Below are positions 28,286 to 37,913 of a stretch of 64,000 bases of DNA, piece by piece; within the stretch, counting starts at the first letter, position 1; every line of letters begins with the position of its first letter. This stretch comes from an uncultured Pelagibacteraceae bacterium (GTDB lineage Bacteria; Pseudomonadota; Alphaproteobacteria; Pelagibacterales; Pelagibacteraceae), in assembly GCA_902619925.1 (NCBI GenBank), contig CACNFY010000002.1, positions 62,001-126,000 of the forward strand, in the 5' to 3' direction. A program made the translations under genes and the position numbers. A model generated the notes under the pieces. That model saw nothing but the letters and a program-made list of their open reading frames with translations, made no database searches and was not told where the DNA came from.

Positions 28286-29649
28286 GGCGCTATTCTAATG
28301 TAATAGCCGCTTACTCAATAATGTTATTTTTAATTATTCTTGTAGGTGTGTTTCAATCTTGGTCAATTGCTTTATCGATTTTAAATTATTGTTTAATTTC
28401 AGCAGTGATGACAATTGGGGCAAATATTCAATGGGGATATGCGGGATTAATTAATTTTGGAATTATGGGTTACACTGCACTTGGTGGCTTAGCAGTAGTA
28501 TTGGTATCAGTAGCACCAGTACCTGAGGCTTGGAGCGCTGGCGGTTTAAGTTTAATATTTTGTCTTTTGATTATCTGTTTAATAACTTTATTAATAAAAT
28601 ACTTAATAAAAAATAAAAATATTGAAAATAAAACATTTATTATAAGTTCAGTAATAATTTCTGGAATAATTATATTAAGGTTTATATCTGCTCCAGCTAT
28701 AGAAAGCATAGAGTCTGTAGATCCAGCTAAAACTGGCTTTTTAGGAGGGTTGGGTTTACCAGTTTTATTATCGTGGATAGTTGGGGGATTATTCGCGGCA
28801 GGTGTTGCTTTTGTAGTTGGCAAAATAGCATTAGGTTTAAGAGCAGATTATTTAGCAATTGCTACATTGCTAATAGCGGAAATTATAGTGTCAATAATAA
28901 AGCATGAAGATTGGCTAGCAAGAGGTGTAAAAAATGTTATTGGTTTAAAAAGACCTGCACCCTATGAAATTGACCTTCAAAATTCTGAATGGTTCATAAA
29001 TTTAGTAGAAAAATTTAATTCTACAAAATTAAATATGATTACTTCAATCTCTGAACGTAAGGATCAGTTATCACAATTGGTAATAGATGCTTCATCTATT
29101 TATGTTAAATTGTGTTTTTCAGGTCTGTTTTTAATAGTAGTTGTAGCTCTTCTAATACTTACACAAAGAGCATTATATTCTCCTTGGGGGAGAAAAATGA
29201 GGGCAATACGAGACAATGAAATCTCAGCAAGTGCTATGGGAAAAAATGTAGTTAAGGAACATTTGTTAATCTTTATTCTGGGTTCAGCAATAGTTGGATT
29301 AGCTGGTGCAATGATGGTTACAAATGACGGACTATTTACACCAGGTAGTTATAGACCAATGAGATATACTTTTGTGATTTGGGTAATGGTCATTGTTGGA
29401 GGTACAGGAAATAATTTTGGAGCAATTCTTGGAGGCTTTGCTGTATGGTTTCTTTGGGTTCAAGCCGCCCCAATGTCTTTATTTTTGATAAACTTTTTTA
29501 CTGCAAATTTACCCGAAACAAACGAAATTAAAATTCACTTAATAAATAGCGCTCCCTATTTTAGATTTTTGATTATAGGCATTGGGCTTTTAATAATAAT
29601 GCGCTATAGACCGCAGGGTATTTTACCAGAAAAAATTGTAAAACATTAA
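28282..29649 (+). CDS. livM: ABC transporter permease (LivM-like)
   Basis: GYAGLINFGIMGYTALGG; WGRKMRAIRDNEISASAMGKN; VGGTGNNFGAILGG. Confidence 0.87.
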   Translation: MRRYSNVIAAYSIMLFLIILVGVFQSWSIALSILNYCLISAVMTIGANIQWGYAGLINFGIMGYTALGGLAVVLVSVAPVPEAWSAGGLSLIFCLLIICLITLLIKYLIKNKNIENKTFIISSVIISGIIILRFISAPAIESIESVDPAKTGFLGGLGLPVLLSWIVGGLFAAGVAFVVGKIALGLRADYLAIATLLIAEIIVSIIKHEDWLARGVKNVIGLKRPAPYEIDLQNSEWFINLVEKFNSTKLNMITSISERKDQLSQLVIDASSIYVKLCFSGLFLIVVVALLILTQRALYSPWGRKMRAIRDNEISASAMGKNVVKEHLLIFILGSAIVGLAGAMMVTNDGLFTPGSYRPMRYTFVIWVMVIVGGTGNNFGAILGGFAVWFLWVQAAPMSLFLINFFTANLPETNEIKIHLINSAPYFRFLIIGIGLLIIMRYRPQGILPEKIVKH

Positions 29650-29651
29650 TT

Positions 29652-30020
29652 ATGAAAAAATTATTAATATTATTATTTATACTAGTACCATTTAGCTCTA
29701 ATGCCTTAGAAAAAGAAACAACTTTTAATCATGATTTATTTAAAAAAGCACAATCCGATGGGAAAGTTGTAATTGTAAGTTCTTGGATTAAATATTGTTA
29801 TTCTTGTGCAAGTCAAATGAAGGTATTAAATACGGCAAAAAAAGAATTTAAAAATATTGAGTACTTTGCATTTGATGTAACTAATAAAGAAATATCTAAT
29901 TTATTTGATGTTCAATATCAAAGCACGCTTTTAATTTTTAAAAATAACAAAGAAGTTTATAGAAGTATTGGTGAAACCTCTAAAGCAGAAATTTATAAAG
30001 CTATAAATTCAGTAATCTAA
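29652..30020 (+). CDS. Exported thioredoxin-fold protein
   Basis: Signal peptide; VVIVSSWIKYCYSCASQMKVL; QYQSTLLIFKNNKEV. Confidence 0.65.
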   Translation: MKKLLILLFILVPFSSNALEKETTFNHDLFKKAQSDGKVVIVSSWIKYCYSCASQMKVLNTAKKEFKNIEYFAFDVTNKEISNLFDVQYQSTLLIFKNNKEVYRSIGETSKAEIYKAINSVI

Positions 30021-30088
30021 TGTATTATATTTTATTAGGTTTTGCTTTTGGTATATTTATGTATCTAGCTGATAAATACTTGTTTTGA
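30020..30088 (+). CDS. Candidate 22-aa transmembrane microprotein
   Basis: MYYILLGFAFGIFMYLADKYLF, ATG overlapping upstream stop (TAATG), ends 3 nt before terminator stem. Confidence 0.35.
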   Translation: MYYILLGFAFGIFMYLADKYLF

Positions 30089-30091
30089 AAG

Positions 30092-30119
30092 AAGCCCCGA
30101 ATTATTACAAACGGGGCTT
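30092..30119. terminator. Terminator hairpin between convergent Liv genes
   Basis: AAGCCCCG...CGGGGCTT followed by TTT on + strand; A-rich on the other side. Confidence 0.8.
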
Positions 30120-30129
30120 TTAGCTAAAA

Positions 30130-31320
30130 TTATCTTTGTTTTTTTGTCTTAAATTTTCCGCCTTTTATCTCTTTTTCTAAGAAAGAACCAAAAGCTTCTC
30201 CAACTTCAGTAAACTCTACACCAGTTGCTCCCTCATAATTTACTGCTTTACCTTTTGATAATAAATCAAGAGCTTTTCCTAATTCACCTGGATATATTTT
30301 TTTTCCGGGTGCGTTAGCGACATCCATAACATTTGCTTGAATTGTTGCTCTATCTGCTTTACCACCTGCTTGCATAGCAAGAGTAATCAATGCAGCGGCA
30401 TCATATGACTCACCAGTGTAAGGTCCAGAAGAGTCTATTCCACCAGCTTTTGCAACTTCTGAAAATTTACCAGCTCCTTTACCTGTCGAGCCTGGTAAAG
30501 ATCCAAACGATTTGTTTAAATCTTTCCCAAATCTATCAGTTAAAGAATCACCAATCATACCATCAGACAATACAAAAGTATCGAAAGATCCTGAATCAAG
30601 TGAACCTTGAATAATCATACCACCTGCTTGATCTAAATATCCAAGAACAGCTAAAGCATCCCCACCAGCAGAAGCCAGAGTAGCAACTTCAGCTCCGTAG
30701 TCTCCTTTACCTTCTTCGTGAGCAGTAACTGCTGTAACTTTGATACCATGAGCCTTAACTGCAGCTACGTAAACATCAGCCAATCCTTTACCGTAATCAT
30801 TATTTGTATGTGTAACTGCTATTGTTTTAACTTTTCTATCTTTAGTAATATCTGCTAAAACTTGACCACCTCTAGCATCAGATGGTGCCGTTCTAAAAAA
30901 ATATCCTTTATCATTTAGATCTGTTAAACCAGGAGAAGTTGCTGATGGTGAAATCATTACAACACCGTTAGGCACTGCAACATTAGTTGCTATTGCTCCG
31001 GTTACACCTGAACAGTCAGCACCCATAATAGCTATCACACCATTTGATACTAGTCCCTCTGCTGCAGTAGTTGCAGCCGCTGAGTCAACGCATGTACTAT
31101 CAGCTCTTTCAACTGAAATAGATTTACCTCCCAATAAATTCCCAGAGTCGGAGGCTTCTTTAAAAGCCAATTCAGCAGAAGCGGCCATCGCGGGCGTTAA
31201 AGATTCTATTGGTCCTGTAAATCCTAGAATTACACCCATTTTAATCGCATGCCCATCAGAAAATGCTTTTGAAGCAAAGCAAGATACAAAAATGAACATT
31301 GCAGAAATTAATTTCTTCAT
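30130..31320 (-). CDS. Branched-chain amino acid-type ABC transporter substrate-binding protein (LivK-like)
   Basis: Signal peptide; IKMGVILGFTGPIESLTPAMAASAELAFKEA; VAVPNGVVMISPSATSPGLTDL. Confidence 0.87.
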   Translation of the reverse strand: MKKLISAMFIFVSCFASKAFSDGHAIKMGVILGFTGPIESLTPAMAASAELAFKEASDSGNLLGGKSISVERADSTCVDSAAATTAAEGLVSNGVIAIMGADCSGVTGAIATNVAVPNGVVMISPSATSPGLTDLNDKGYFFRTAPSDARGGQVLADITKDRKVKTIAVTHTNNDYGKGLADVYVAAVKAHGIKVTAVTAHEEGKGDYGAEVATLASAGGDALAVLGYLDQAGGMIIQGSLDSGSFDTFVLSDGMIGDSLTDRFGKDLNKSFGSLPGSTGKGAGKFSEVAKAGGIDSSGPYTGESYDAAALITLAMQAGGKADRATIQANVMDVANAPGKKIYPGELGKALDLLSKGKAVNYEGATGVEFTEVGEAFGSFLEKEIKGGKFKTKKQR

Positions 31321-31459
31321 ATTTTCCCTCTAATTTAATAATTTATAAAATTAAAATTAAATCTTATTAATAAATAAATTCAATAGTAAATATATCGCGA
31401 ATAACTAAGAGAAAGAGTTCCAGTTAGCTTTTTGTAATGTATATTAATAAATATAAATT

Positions 31460-32206
31460 ATGAAATCTAAAAAAATCGTACCGAAATATAACAAATTTAA
31501 TTTTCCTAAAATTGGATTAATTGCTCTTGCCAGTGACTATATAATTGAGAGAGATTTTCAAAATATTTTGAAGAATAAGAAAATTGACTTGTTTGTAAAT
31601 CGAATAGAAAGTTTTAACCCTTTAACAAGAAAAAATTTAATTAAAATGTCCAAGAAGATAACTAAAGTAACAAATAATATTTTACCAGGCGAAAAAGTAG
31701 ACTGTGTTGCCTATGCATGTACGTCTGGAACAATTGCAGCTGGGTATGCGGTTATTAAAAATAAAATAATTAAGGCTAAACCTAATTCAAAAATAACAAC
31801 TCCAAGTACATCTTCAATAAATGCATTAAGAAAATTTAAAATAAAAAAAATTGCAGTTTTTACACCTTACCCTAAAAAATTAAATGACGAAGTATTAGAT
31901 TATTTTAAAATAAATAATTTTATAATTACTTCAAATTCTTATTATAATATTAAATCGGATATAAACATTGGAAAAGTTGATGGCAGACATCTTTATAAGG
32001 TTCTGTCTAATATGAAATTAAATGGTGCAGAGGCTCTATTTATTTCATGTACTGCACTACCAGCTTTATCTATAATAGAAAAACTTGAAAAAAAATTAGG
32101 TATAATAGTATTTTCAAGCAACCAAGTACTTATATGGGATACGCTAAATAAAATTGGAATAAAAAATAATATAAAAGGATTTGGAAAACTGATGAGATCA
32201 AATTAG
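31460..32206 (+). CDS. Asp/Glu racemase superfamily, maleate isomerase/EutA-like
   Basis: KIGLIALASDYIIERDFQ; two-Cys pattern CVAYACTSGTIAAG and EALFISCTALPALSII; SSNQVLIWDTL. Confidence 0.7.
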   Translation: MKSKKIVPKYNKFNFPKIGLIALASDYIIERDFQNILKNKKIDLFVNRIESFNPLTRKNLIKMSKKITKVTNNILPGEKVDCVAYACTSGTIAAGYAVIKNKIIKAKPNSKITTPSTSSINALRKFKIKKIAVFTPYPKKLNDEVLDYFKINNFIITSNSYYNIKSDINIGKVDGRHLYKVLSNMKLNGAEALFISCTALPALSIIEKLEKKLGIIVFSSNQVLIWDTLNKIGIKNNIKGFGKLMRSN

Positions 32207-33373
32207 ATGGATTTTACTTTAAAGGAATATAAAACTAGGTTATTAAATGTAAAAAAATCTATGCAAGATAAAGGTATAGATTTATTAATTTCCCACGATA
32301 CAGCTAATATGTATTATCTCACAGGTTATGATGCATGGTCTTTTTATTACGCCCAATGTGTGCTTGTTCATGTAGATTTAGATCAACCTTTGTGTTTTGT
32401 AAGGGCACAAGATTCAGGTGGAGCTTATATAAAAACCTACCTAAAAAAAGAAAACATAATCGTATACGACGAAAATTATATCCATAAGTGGCCGAAACAT
32501 CCCTATGACTATTTAGTTGAGATAATAAAACAAAAAAAATGGGATAAGCTTTCAGTAGGATTAGAAATGGATACGCATTATTTTACTGCATTTTGTTATG
32601 AAAAAATTAAACAAGGTTTACCTAACGCTAAAATAAAAGACTCAAACAGATTAGTTAATTGGGTCAGATTAATAAAATCAGATGCTGAAATTAATTATAT
32701 GAAATCAGCTTCAGAAATTACTGAAAATGCGATGCTTACAGCTATGAAAGTAATTAATCAAGGCGTTAGGCAATGTGATGCAGTAGGTGAAATCCAAAAA
32801 TCTCTATTTTATGGCACCACGGACGTAGGAGGTGAATATGCAAGTATTACCACGCTTCTCCCTACAGGAGCAGGCACAGCAGCATCACATTTAACTGCCA
32901 CACAAGACAAATTTAAAAATGGAGAGTCTACTATTGTAGAGTTATCTGGTTGTGTAAAAAGATACCATTCTCCATTAGCAAGAACAGTTCAACTCGGAAA
33001 ACCAGAACAAAAAAAAGTTGATGCTATGAAAGCAACTATCGAAGCTTTAAATGCAGGTATTAATGTTACAAAACCTGGTAACACCGCAAACGATGTTGCA
33101 CAAGAATTTTGGAAAGTTCTCGATAAATATAAAATTAAAAAGGAGTCTAGAACGGGATATTCAATTGGCATAGGTTATCCCCCAGACTGGGGTGAACATA
33201 CTTTAAATATATATAAAGGAGATATGACAGAATTAAAACCAAATATTACTTTTCATATGATAGCTGTAATGCAATTTGGTGATTGGGGTGTTGAAGCCTC
33301 AGAGTCCATCCGAGTTACCGAGAATGGAAATGAATTATTTAATAATTTCCCCAAAGAACTATACATAAAATAG
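32207..33373 (+). CDS. M24 pita-bread hydrolase, creatinase/ectoine hydrolase (DoeA)-like
   Basis: MYYLTGYDAWSFYYAQCV; RTGYSIGIGYPPDWGEHTL; metal-ligand Asp positions replaced (ESTIVELSGC), as in non-metal family members. Confidence 0.65.
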   Translation: MDFTLKEYKTRLLNVKKSMQDKGIDLLISHDTANMYYLTGYDAWSFYYAQCVLVHVDLDQPLCFVRAQDSGGAYIKTYLKKENIIVYDENYIHKWPKHPYDYLVEIIKQKKWDKLSVGLEMDTHYFTAFCYEKIKQGLPNAKIKDSNRLVNWVRLIKSDAEINYMKSASEITENAMLTAMKVINQGVRQCDAVGEIQKSLFYGTTDVGGEYASITTLLPTGAGTAASHLTATQDKFKNGESTIVELSGCVKRYHSPLARTVQLGKPEQKKVDAMKATIEALNAGINVTKPGNTANDVAQEFWKVLDKYKIKKESRTGYSIGIGYPPDWGEHTLNIYKGDMTELKPNITFHMIAVMQFGDWGVEASESIRVTENGNELFNNFPKELYIK

Positions 33374-33411
33374 CTTGAAAATATCCTCCACAAATGTTTT
33401 AAAACGTTGTC

Positions 33412-34497
33412 ATGTCTAAGAATAAAGAGTTTGTAAAATTTGAAAAAGTAGACAAAAGCTATGATGGAAAAGTATTAGTTGTAAAAGATTTAAATTTAGA
33501 TATTTCAGAGGGCGAATTTATAACAATGCTAGGGCCCTCAGGCTCTGGAAAAACAACATGTTTAATGATGCTGGCTGGTTTTGAAACTCCAACAAATGGT
33601 GAAATATACTTAGATAAAAACCCTATATCAAACATACCTCCGCATAAAAGAGGAATAGGAATGGTATTCCAAAATTATGCTTTATTTCCCCATATGACGG
33701 TTTACGAAAACTTAGCATTTCCTTTGAGAGTCAGAAAAATGCCTAAAGATGAGGCTGATAAAAAAATAGATAAAGCATTATCAATGGTCTCTTTATCTGG
33801 TTTTGAAAATAGAATGCCAGGACAATTATCCGGTGGACAGCAACAACGAGTAGCTGTTGCAAGAGCTCTGGTTTTCGATCCATCAGTAGTTTTAATGGAT
33901 GAACCACTCGGTGCATTAGATAAAAATTTAAGAGAAAGTATGCAATATGAAATTAAACATATTCACGAGAGTATCGGGGTAACAGTTGTATACGTTACTC
34001 ATGATCAAGGTGAGGCACTTACAATGTCGAATAGAATAGCTGTATTTAATGACGGCAAAGTTCAACAATTATCATCGCCTGATCAGCTCTATGAAAAACC
34101 AGTAAATTCATTTGTCGCTGAGTTTATAGGAGAGAACAATACCTTCGCAGGAGAAGTTTCTAATATATCGAAAGATAAATGTAAGGTAAAAGTAAACGGC
34201 GGGGAAATAATTGCAAATCCAATTTCAGTAAAATCAAAAGGTGAGAAAACTACAGTATCAATAAGACCAGAGCGAGCATTGATAAATCCAAAAGAAAATA
34301 TGGACAATAATCATAAAGGAAAGATTGAAGAGGTTATATATCATGGGGATCATACTAGGGTAAGATTAAGCTTGTTAGGTAATTCAGATTTTATTTTAAA
34401 AGTTCCAAATAGTTCAGAAAATTTAGACATAAAACTTGGTAATACAATAAATATTGGCTGGAATAGTCAAGATGCAAGGGCTCTAGATCCAAAATAG
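33412..34497 (+). CDS. potA: Spermidine/putrescine-type ABC transporter ATPase
   Basis: GPSGSGKTTCLMMLAGFETPTNGEI; LSGGQQQRVAVARAL; TOBE C-terminal region. Confidence 0.88.
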   Translation: MSKNKEFVKFEKVDKSYDGKVLVVKDLNLDISEGEFITMLGPSGSGKTTCLMMLAGFETPTNGEIYLDKNPISNIPPHKRGIGMVFQNYALFPHMTVYENLAFPLRVRKMPKDEADKKIDKALSMVSLSGFENRMPGQLSGGQQQRVAVARALVFDPSVVLMDEPLGALDKNLRESMQYEIKHIHESIGVTVVYVTHDQGEALTMSNRIAVFNDGKVQQLSSPDQLYEKPVNSFVAEFIGENNTFAGEVSNISKDKCKVKVNGGEIIANPISVKSKGEKTTVSIRPERALINPKENMDNNHKGKIEEVIYHGDHTRVRLSLLGNSDFILKVPNSSENLDIKLGNTINIGWNSQDARALDPK

Positions 34498-34612
34498 AGT
34501 AGTTTTAAATATCAATAATATTTACCTTGATATTGTGGATAAATGTTCAGTTGACTCTATTGAGTGAACTTGCTGTAATTAGGATTATATAAAACGTTTA
34601 AACGGAGGATAA

Positions 34613-35728
34613 ATGAAAAAATTAAGTAAATTATTACTTACCCTTTCTTTTGTACTTTCTTTTACTACATCATCATATGCAGTTACAGTTGCATCTTGGG
34701 GTGGAGCATATACTGAAAGTCAAAAACTAGGTTACGGTGATCCTACTGCTAAAAAATTAGGTATCGACATCAATTGGGTCGACTACTCAGGTGGATTATC
34801 AGAAATTAAAGCACAAAAAGAAGCTGGCGCAATTACATGGGACATTATCGATGTATTTGCTATGGATACAATTACTGGATGTGACGAAGGTTTATTTGTT
34901 GAATTTGATTTTGATAAAGACTTCCCGCCTGCACCAGATGGTACTCCAGCAAGTAAAGATTTTTTTACTAGCATGCCTTCTAAATGTGCAGTAGGAAATA
35001 TTTTATATTCTTGGAACTACGCTTATAACAGTGAAAATGTTAAAGGTACTCCAAAAACTATAAAAGATTTCTTTAACACAAAAAAATTTCCTGGAAAAAG
35101 AGCAATCTACACTAGTGCTTTAACTAACTTAGAAATAGCGTTAGCTGCAGACGGTGTTAAGCCAGGCAAAGGTGGAGCAAAAATCTATGAAGCTTTAGAA
35201 ACTGAAAAAGGTGTTCAAAGAGCAATGGATAAAATCAAAAAACTTTGCACAGACCCTAAAGGTGGATGTGTATTTTGGTCCGCAGGTGCTCAACCACCAG
35301 AACTCTTAATGAGTGGTGAAGTTGTTATGGCAACTGGTTGGAATGGAAGATTCTTTAACGCAGCTGTTGGTGAAGGTGCTCCTATAGTTCAAGTTTGGGA
35401 TGCTCAAGGTCTTGATTATGAGTATTTTGTATTAGTTAAAGGTGGACCAAACGAAGCTGATGCAAAAAAAGCTTTAGCAGAAATGACAAGTACAGAAGGT
35501 CTAGCAGGAAGTGCTAAATACATTGCATATGCACCTTGGAGAAAATCTTCTATATCTGTAATGGAAAAAGGAGAGCCATGGTATAAAGATGGTAAAACAA
35601 ATATGGTTCCAAATATGCCAACTGCTCCAGCAAACACTAAAAATTACTTTTTAGTTGATCCATTATACTGGGCTGATAACGGTACAGAGCTTGGTGAAAA
35701 ATGGGAAGCAATGAAATCAGGTTTATAA
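34613..35728 (+). CDS. potD: Polyamine-type ABC transporter substrate-binding protein
   Basis: Signal peptide; VASWGGAYTESQKLGYGDP; WDIIDVFAMD; position in Pot operon. Confidence 0.83.
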   Translation: MKKLSKLLLTLSFVLSFTTSSYAVTVASWGGAYTESQKLGYGDPTAKKLGIDINWVDYSGGLSEIKAQKEAGAITWDIIDVFAMDTITGCDEGLFVEFDFDKDFPPAPDGTPASKDFFTSMPSKCAVGNILYSWNYAYNSENVKGTPKTIKDFFNTKKFPGKRAIYTSALTNLEIALAADGVKPGKGGAKIYEALETEKGVQRAMDKIKKLCTDPKGGCVFWSAGAQPPELLMSGEVVMATGWNGRFFNAAVGEGAPIVQVWDAQGLDYEYFVLVKGGPNEADAKKALAEMTSTEGLAGSAKYIAYAPWRKSSISVMEKGEPWYKDGKTNMVPNMPTAPANTKNYFLVDPLYWADNGTELGEKWEAMKSGL

Positions 35729-35766
35729 TTTTAAGTTTTAAAGATTAAAATTATATAATATATTTA

Positions 35767-35796
35767 GGGCGGCTATAAATAGCCGCCCTTTTTTTT
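35767..35796 (+). terminator. Strong terminator/attenuator hairpin immediately before PotB start codon
   Basis: GGGCGGCTA-TAAA-TAGCCGCCC followed by 8 T; next bases ATG are the PotB start. Confidence 0.93.
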
Positions 35797-37050
35797 ATGA
35801 GCTCTGAAACACAAAAAATTTTAACAACTGATGGCATTCCTTTAGAAGAAAGTTTAAAAAAAGCCGAAAAGAAAAATAAAATAAAAGCATTTTTATTAGT
35901 ATGTCCTTTACTATTATTTTTAATAATTACTTATGTATTTCCAATAGGTGACATGCTATTTAGAAGTGTGGATGACCGTATGGTCACTAACATGCTCCCC
36001 AAAACTTATAAAGCTATGGAGAATTGGGATGGTAAAGAATTACCTGAGGAGGAAGTTTTTGAGGCTTTTTATCAAGATTATAAATTACTAGTGGAAGAAA
36101 AAACTTTTGGAAAATTAGCAACACAACTTAATTATGAAAAAAACGGTTTCAAAAGTATTCTTAAAAAATTACAAAGAAAAATGAAAAAGTTTGAAGAAGG
36201 TAATTATAAAGAACAAATAATGAATGTTCACAAAAGGTGGGCTAATGTAGAATACTGGAGAGCAATTAAAAGAAGAGCTCCAGCGATATCATATTCAAAG
36301 TACTTAAAAGGTATGGATTTAATTGAGGACGAAAGTGGAAGTATTACTCAAGTTCCAGAAGATAGAAGAGTACATCGAGTTTTATGGTTAAGAACTTTAG
36401 AGGTTGCTTTTTTTGTAACTCTTTTTTGTTTTGTAATGGCATATCCAATTGCACATCTATTAGCAACTTTACCTATGAAATATAGCAACCTACTGATGAT
36501 ATGTGTCCTTTTACCATTTTGGACATCATTATTGGTAAGGACTGCAAGCTGGATGATTTTACTCCAACAACAAGGAGTGGTTAACGATTTCTTTGTTTGG
36601 ATTGGGTTAGTCGCAGACGATAATAGACCAGAAATGATGTATAACAAAACAGGCACATATGTTGCTATGACACAAATACTTTTACCTTTTATGGTATTAC
36701 CACTTTATAGTGTGATGAAAACAATATCTCCAAGCCTTATGAGGGCAGGTAAATCTTTAGGAGGCACACCTTTTATAGCTTTTTGGAAAGTTTATTTTCC
36801 TTTAACAATACCAGGTATTGGTGCTGGTTGTTTGCTGGTTTTTATTCTAGCAATTGGATATTATATCACACCAGCTTTAGTTGGTGGAGCGTCAGGAACT
36901 TTAATTAGTAATCAAATAGCTTTCCATATGAAAAGTACTTTAGACTGGAGTTTTGCCTCTGCAATGGGCCTAATGCTACTTACGGGTGTCTTAGCAATTT
37001 ATTGGGTTTATAACAAGTTAGTTGGAGTTGATAATATAAAATTAGGATAA
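35797..37050 (+). CDS. potB: Pot-type ABC transporter permease (PotB-like) with about 100-aa insertion between TM1 and the core
   Basis: PLYSVMKTISPSLMRAGKSLGGTPFIAFWKVYFPLTIPGIGAG EAA loop; extended soluble segment after TM1. Confidence 0.85.
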   Translation: MSSETQKILTTDGIPLEESLKKAEKKNKIKAFLLVCPLLLFLIITYVFPIGDMLFRSVDDRMVTNMLPKTYKAMENWDGKELPEEEVFEAFYQDYKLLVEEKTFGKLATQLNYEKNGFKSILKKLQRKMKKFEEGNYKEQIMNVHKRWANVEYWRAIKRRAPAISYSKYLKGMDLIEDESGSITQVPEDRRVHRVLWLRTLEVAFFVTLFCFVMAYPIAHLLATLPMKYSNLLMICVLLPFWTSLLVRTASWMILLQQQGVVNDFFVWIGLVADDNRPEMMYNKTGTYVAMTQILLPFMVLPLYSVMKTISPSLMRAGKSLGGTPFIAFWKVYFPLTIPGIGAGCLLVFILAIGYYITPALVGGASGTLISNQIAFHMKSTLDWSFASAMGLMLLTGVLAIYWVYNKLVGVDNIKLG

Positions 37051-37052
37051 TT

Positions 37053-37910
37053 ATGGCTTTACCAAAATATACTGAGACAAGGTACAGAATTTGGCACTAT
37101 ATATATTTAACTTTTTGTGCAGGTGTATTTATTTTTTTAATTGCTCCATTATTTGTAATATTTCCTCTGTCATTTAACGCAGAGGAATTTTTAGTTTTTT
37201 CAGATGGAATGAAAAGATTAGATCCTGATGCATTTTCTCTCAGATGGTATGAGGATATGGTTTATGGAACAAAAAATCCATGGGGCCTTGCTGCAAAAAA
37301 TAGTTTTATAATTGCAATTTTTGCAACTCTTGGATCAATTATTCTTGGTACAACAGCAGCATTAGGTTTAAGTAGTAGACATATGCCCTATAAAGGTTTA
37401 ATTATGGCAACTTTAATTTCACCTATGATTGTTCCATTGATCATTTCTGGTGTCGCAATTTTTTTCTTTATGGCAAAGGTTGGACTAGCAGCAACACATA
37501 CCGGCATAGTTTTAGCCCATATTATTTTAGGAACGCCTTTTGTAGTAATAACAGTTACCGCTACCCTTACAGGATTTGACCATAGTGTAACTAGAGCAGC
37601 ATCAAGCCTAGGAAGTGACCCTGTAAATACATTTATGAAAATAACATTACCTTTGATTTTACCTGGTGTAATATCGGGAGGTTTATTTGCATTTGTAACA
37701 TCGTTTGACGAGGTTGTAGTCGTATTATTCTTAGCTGGTCTCGAAAATACAACAATACCCATACAAATGTGGACTGGCTTAAGAGAACAACTAAGCCCAA
37801 CAATTCTTGCAGTTGCGACATGTTTAATTGTGCTTTCAACTTTAATTCTTGTTACAGCTGAATTATTGAGAAGAAGATCTGAAAGAATTAGAGGAATTAA
37901 TATCAACTAA
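37053..37910 (+). CDS. potC: Pot-type ABC transporter permease (PotC-like)
   Basis: RAASSLGSDPVNTFMKITLPLILPGVISGGLFAF EAA loop; 6 TMs. Confidence 0.87.
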   Translation: MALPKYTETRYRIWHYIYLTFCAGVFIFLIAPLFVIFPLSFNAEEFLVFSDGMKRLDPDAFSLRWYEDMVYGTKNPWGLAAKNSFIIAIFATLGSIILGTTAALGLSSRHMPYKGLIMATLISPMIVPLIISGVAIFFFMAKVGLAATHTGIVLAHIILGTPFVVITVTATLTGFDHSVTRAASSLGSDPVNTFMKITLPLILPGVISGGLFAFVTSFDEVVVVLFLAGLENTTIPIQMWTGLREQLSPTILAVATCLIVLSTLILVTAELLRRRSERIRGININ

Positions 37911-37913
37911 ATA

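Noticed and set aside
37388-37906. 172-aa minus-strand ORF antisense to potC
   Set aside because: Overlaps a well-supported permease; shadow ORF.
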